Shown here piece by piece: positions 40,249 to 40,249 of a stretch of DNA of 40,249 nucleotides. The position numbers and the translations under genes were made by a program. Numbering within the stretch: position 1 is the first letter of the stretch; each line of letters starts with the position of its first letter. The notes under the pieces were generated by a model. That model was not told the origin of the DNA. It was given only the letters and a program-made list of their open reading frames with translations, and made no database searches. Source of the stretch: an uncultured bacterium. GTDB lineage: Bacteria; Patescibacteriota; Minisyncoccia; Phycocordibacterales; CAIZLB01. The DNA lies in the NCBI GenBank assembly GCA_903933735.1, contig CAIZLB010000028.1, positions 1-40,249 of the forward strand. Direction: 5' to 3'.

Positions 40249-40249
40249 A

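Noticed and set aside
1-40249. CRISPR arrays, complete insertion sequences, transposases or integrases
   Set aside because: No regularly spaced repeats with unique spacers and no transposase or integrase frame were seen.

Overview
The window looks like a Candidate Phyla Radiation (Patescibacteria) chromosome, most likely of the Parcubacteria type. The DNA is AT-rich and the ribosomal proteins are compact. It carries a type IV prepilin, a DprA and a Dsb pair, no biosynthetic operons, and many small membrane proteins of unknown function. TAA, TAG and TGA all end conserved genes, so the code looks standard. I see almost no Shine-Dalgarno sequences. About twenty ATG codons lie only 5-8 nt behind a -10 box, which implies mostly leaderless mRNAs. 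The highly expressed genes instead have longer A/C-rich, G-poor leaders.

Layout. 1-480: three minus-strand tRNAs (Leu, Lys, Ala) with a copied tRNA-Leu 3' end beside them. 554-1495: two pilin-like proteins. 1540-6964: rpmJ, a DUF192 protein, a sigma-region-4/HTH regulator, then the operon rpsM-rpsK-rpsD-rpoA-rplQ-rplM-rpsI. 7.0-11.3 kb: grpE and dnaK, bracketed by two copies of a 130-codon ORF that is possibly a BECR-fold nuclease. Each copy converges on a structured RNA encoded on the minus strand. 11.8-17.2 kb: a zinc-ribbon membrane protein, an orphan 274-aa protein, asnB, small proteins, and a DsbA/DsbB pair. 17.3-19.7 kb: a stand-alone RNA and a metal module made of a ZIP transporter, a CooC-like ATPase, a Cys-rich peptide and a Fur-family regulator with two palindromic operators. 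20-27.8 kb: parB, topA, dprA, serS and an ftsQ-like gene, with a dense set of non-coding RNAs between topA and dprA and one between parB and topA. 27.8-40.2 kb: an accessory region starting at two tRNAs. It has repeat-bracketed cassettes, many membrane proteins, an acyl-carrier-like protein without its serine, two HExxH proteins, and a type II restriction-modification pair at the end.

The most striking content is non-coding. Three minus-strand RNAs (7.5, 11.2 and 21.7 kb) share a 5' block, a closing stem and two crossing helices; one helix changes from CGGC:GCCG to CGGT:ACCG between members. This looks like one multicopy structured RNA family. Two more RNAs sit in tandem at 24.04-24.6 kb. One of these contains two apparent H-type pseudoknots and a six-codon reading frame ending at a pseudoknot. 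I cannot match these to tmRNA, RNase P, SRP or 6S RNA by eye. Names, folds and functions that rest on inference are marked as such in each entry.
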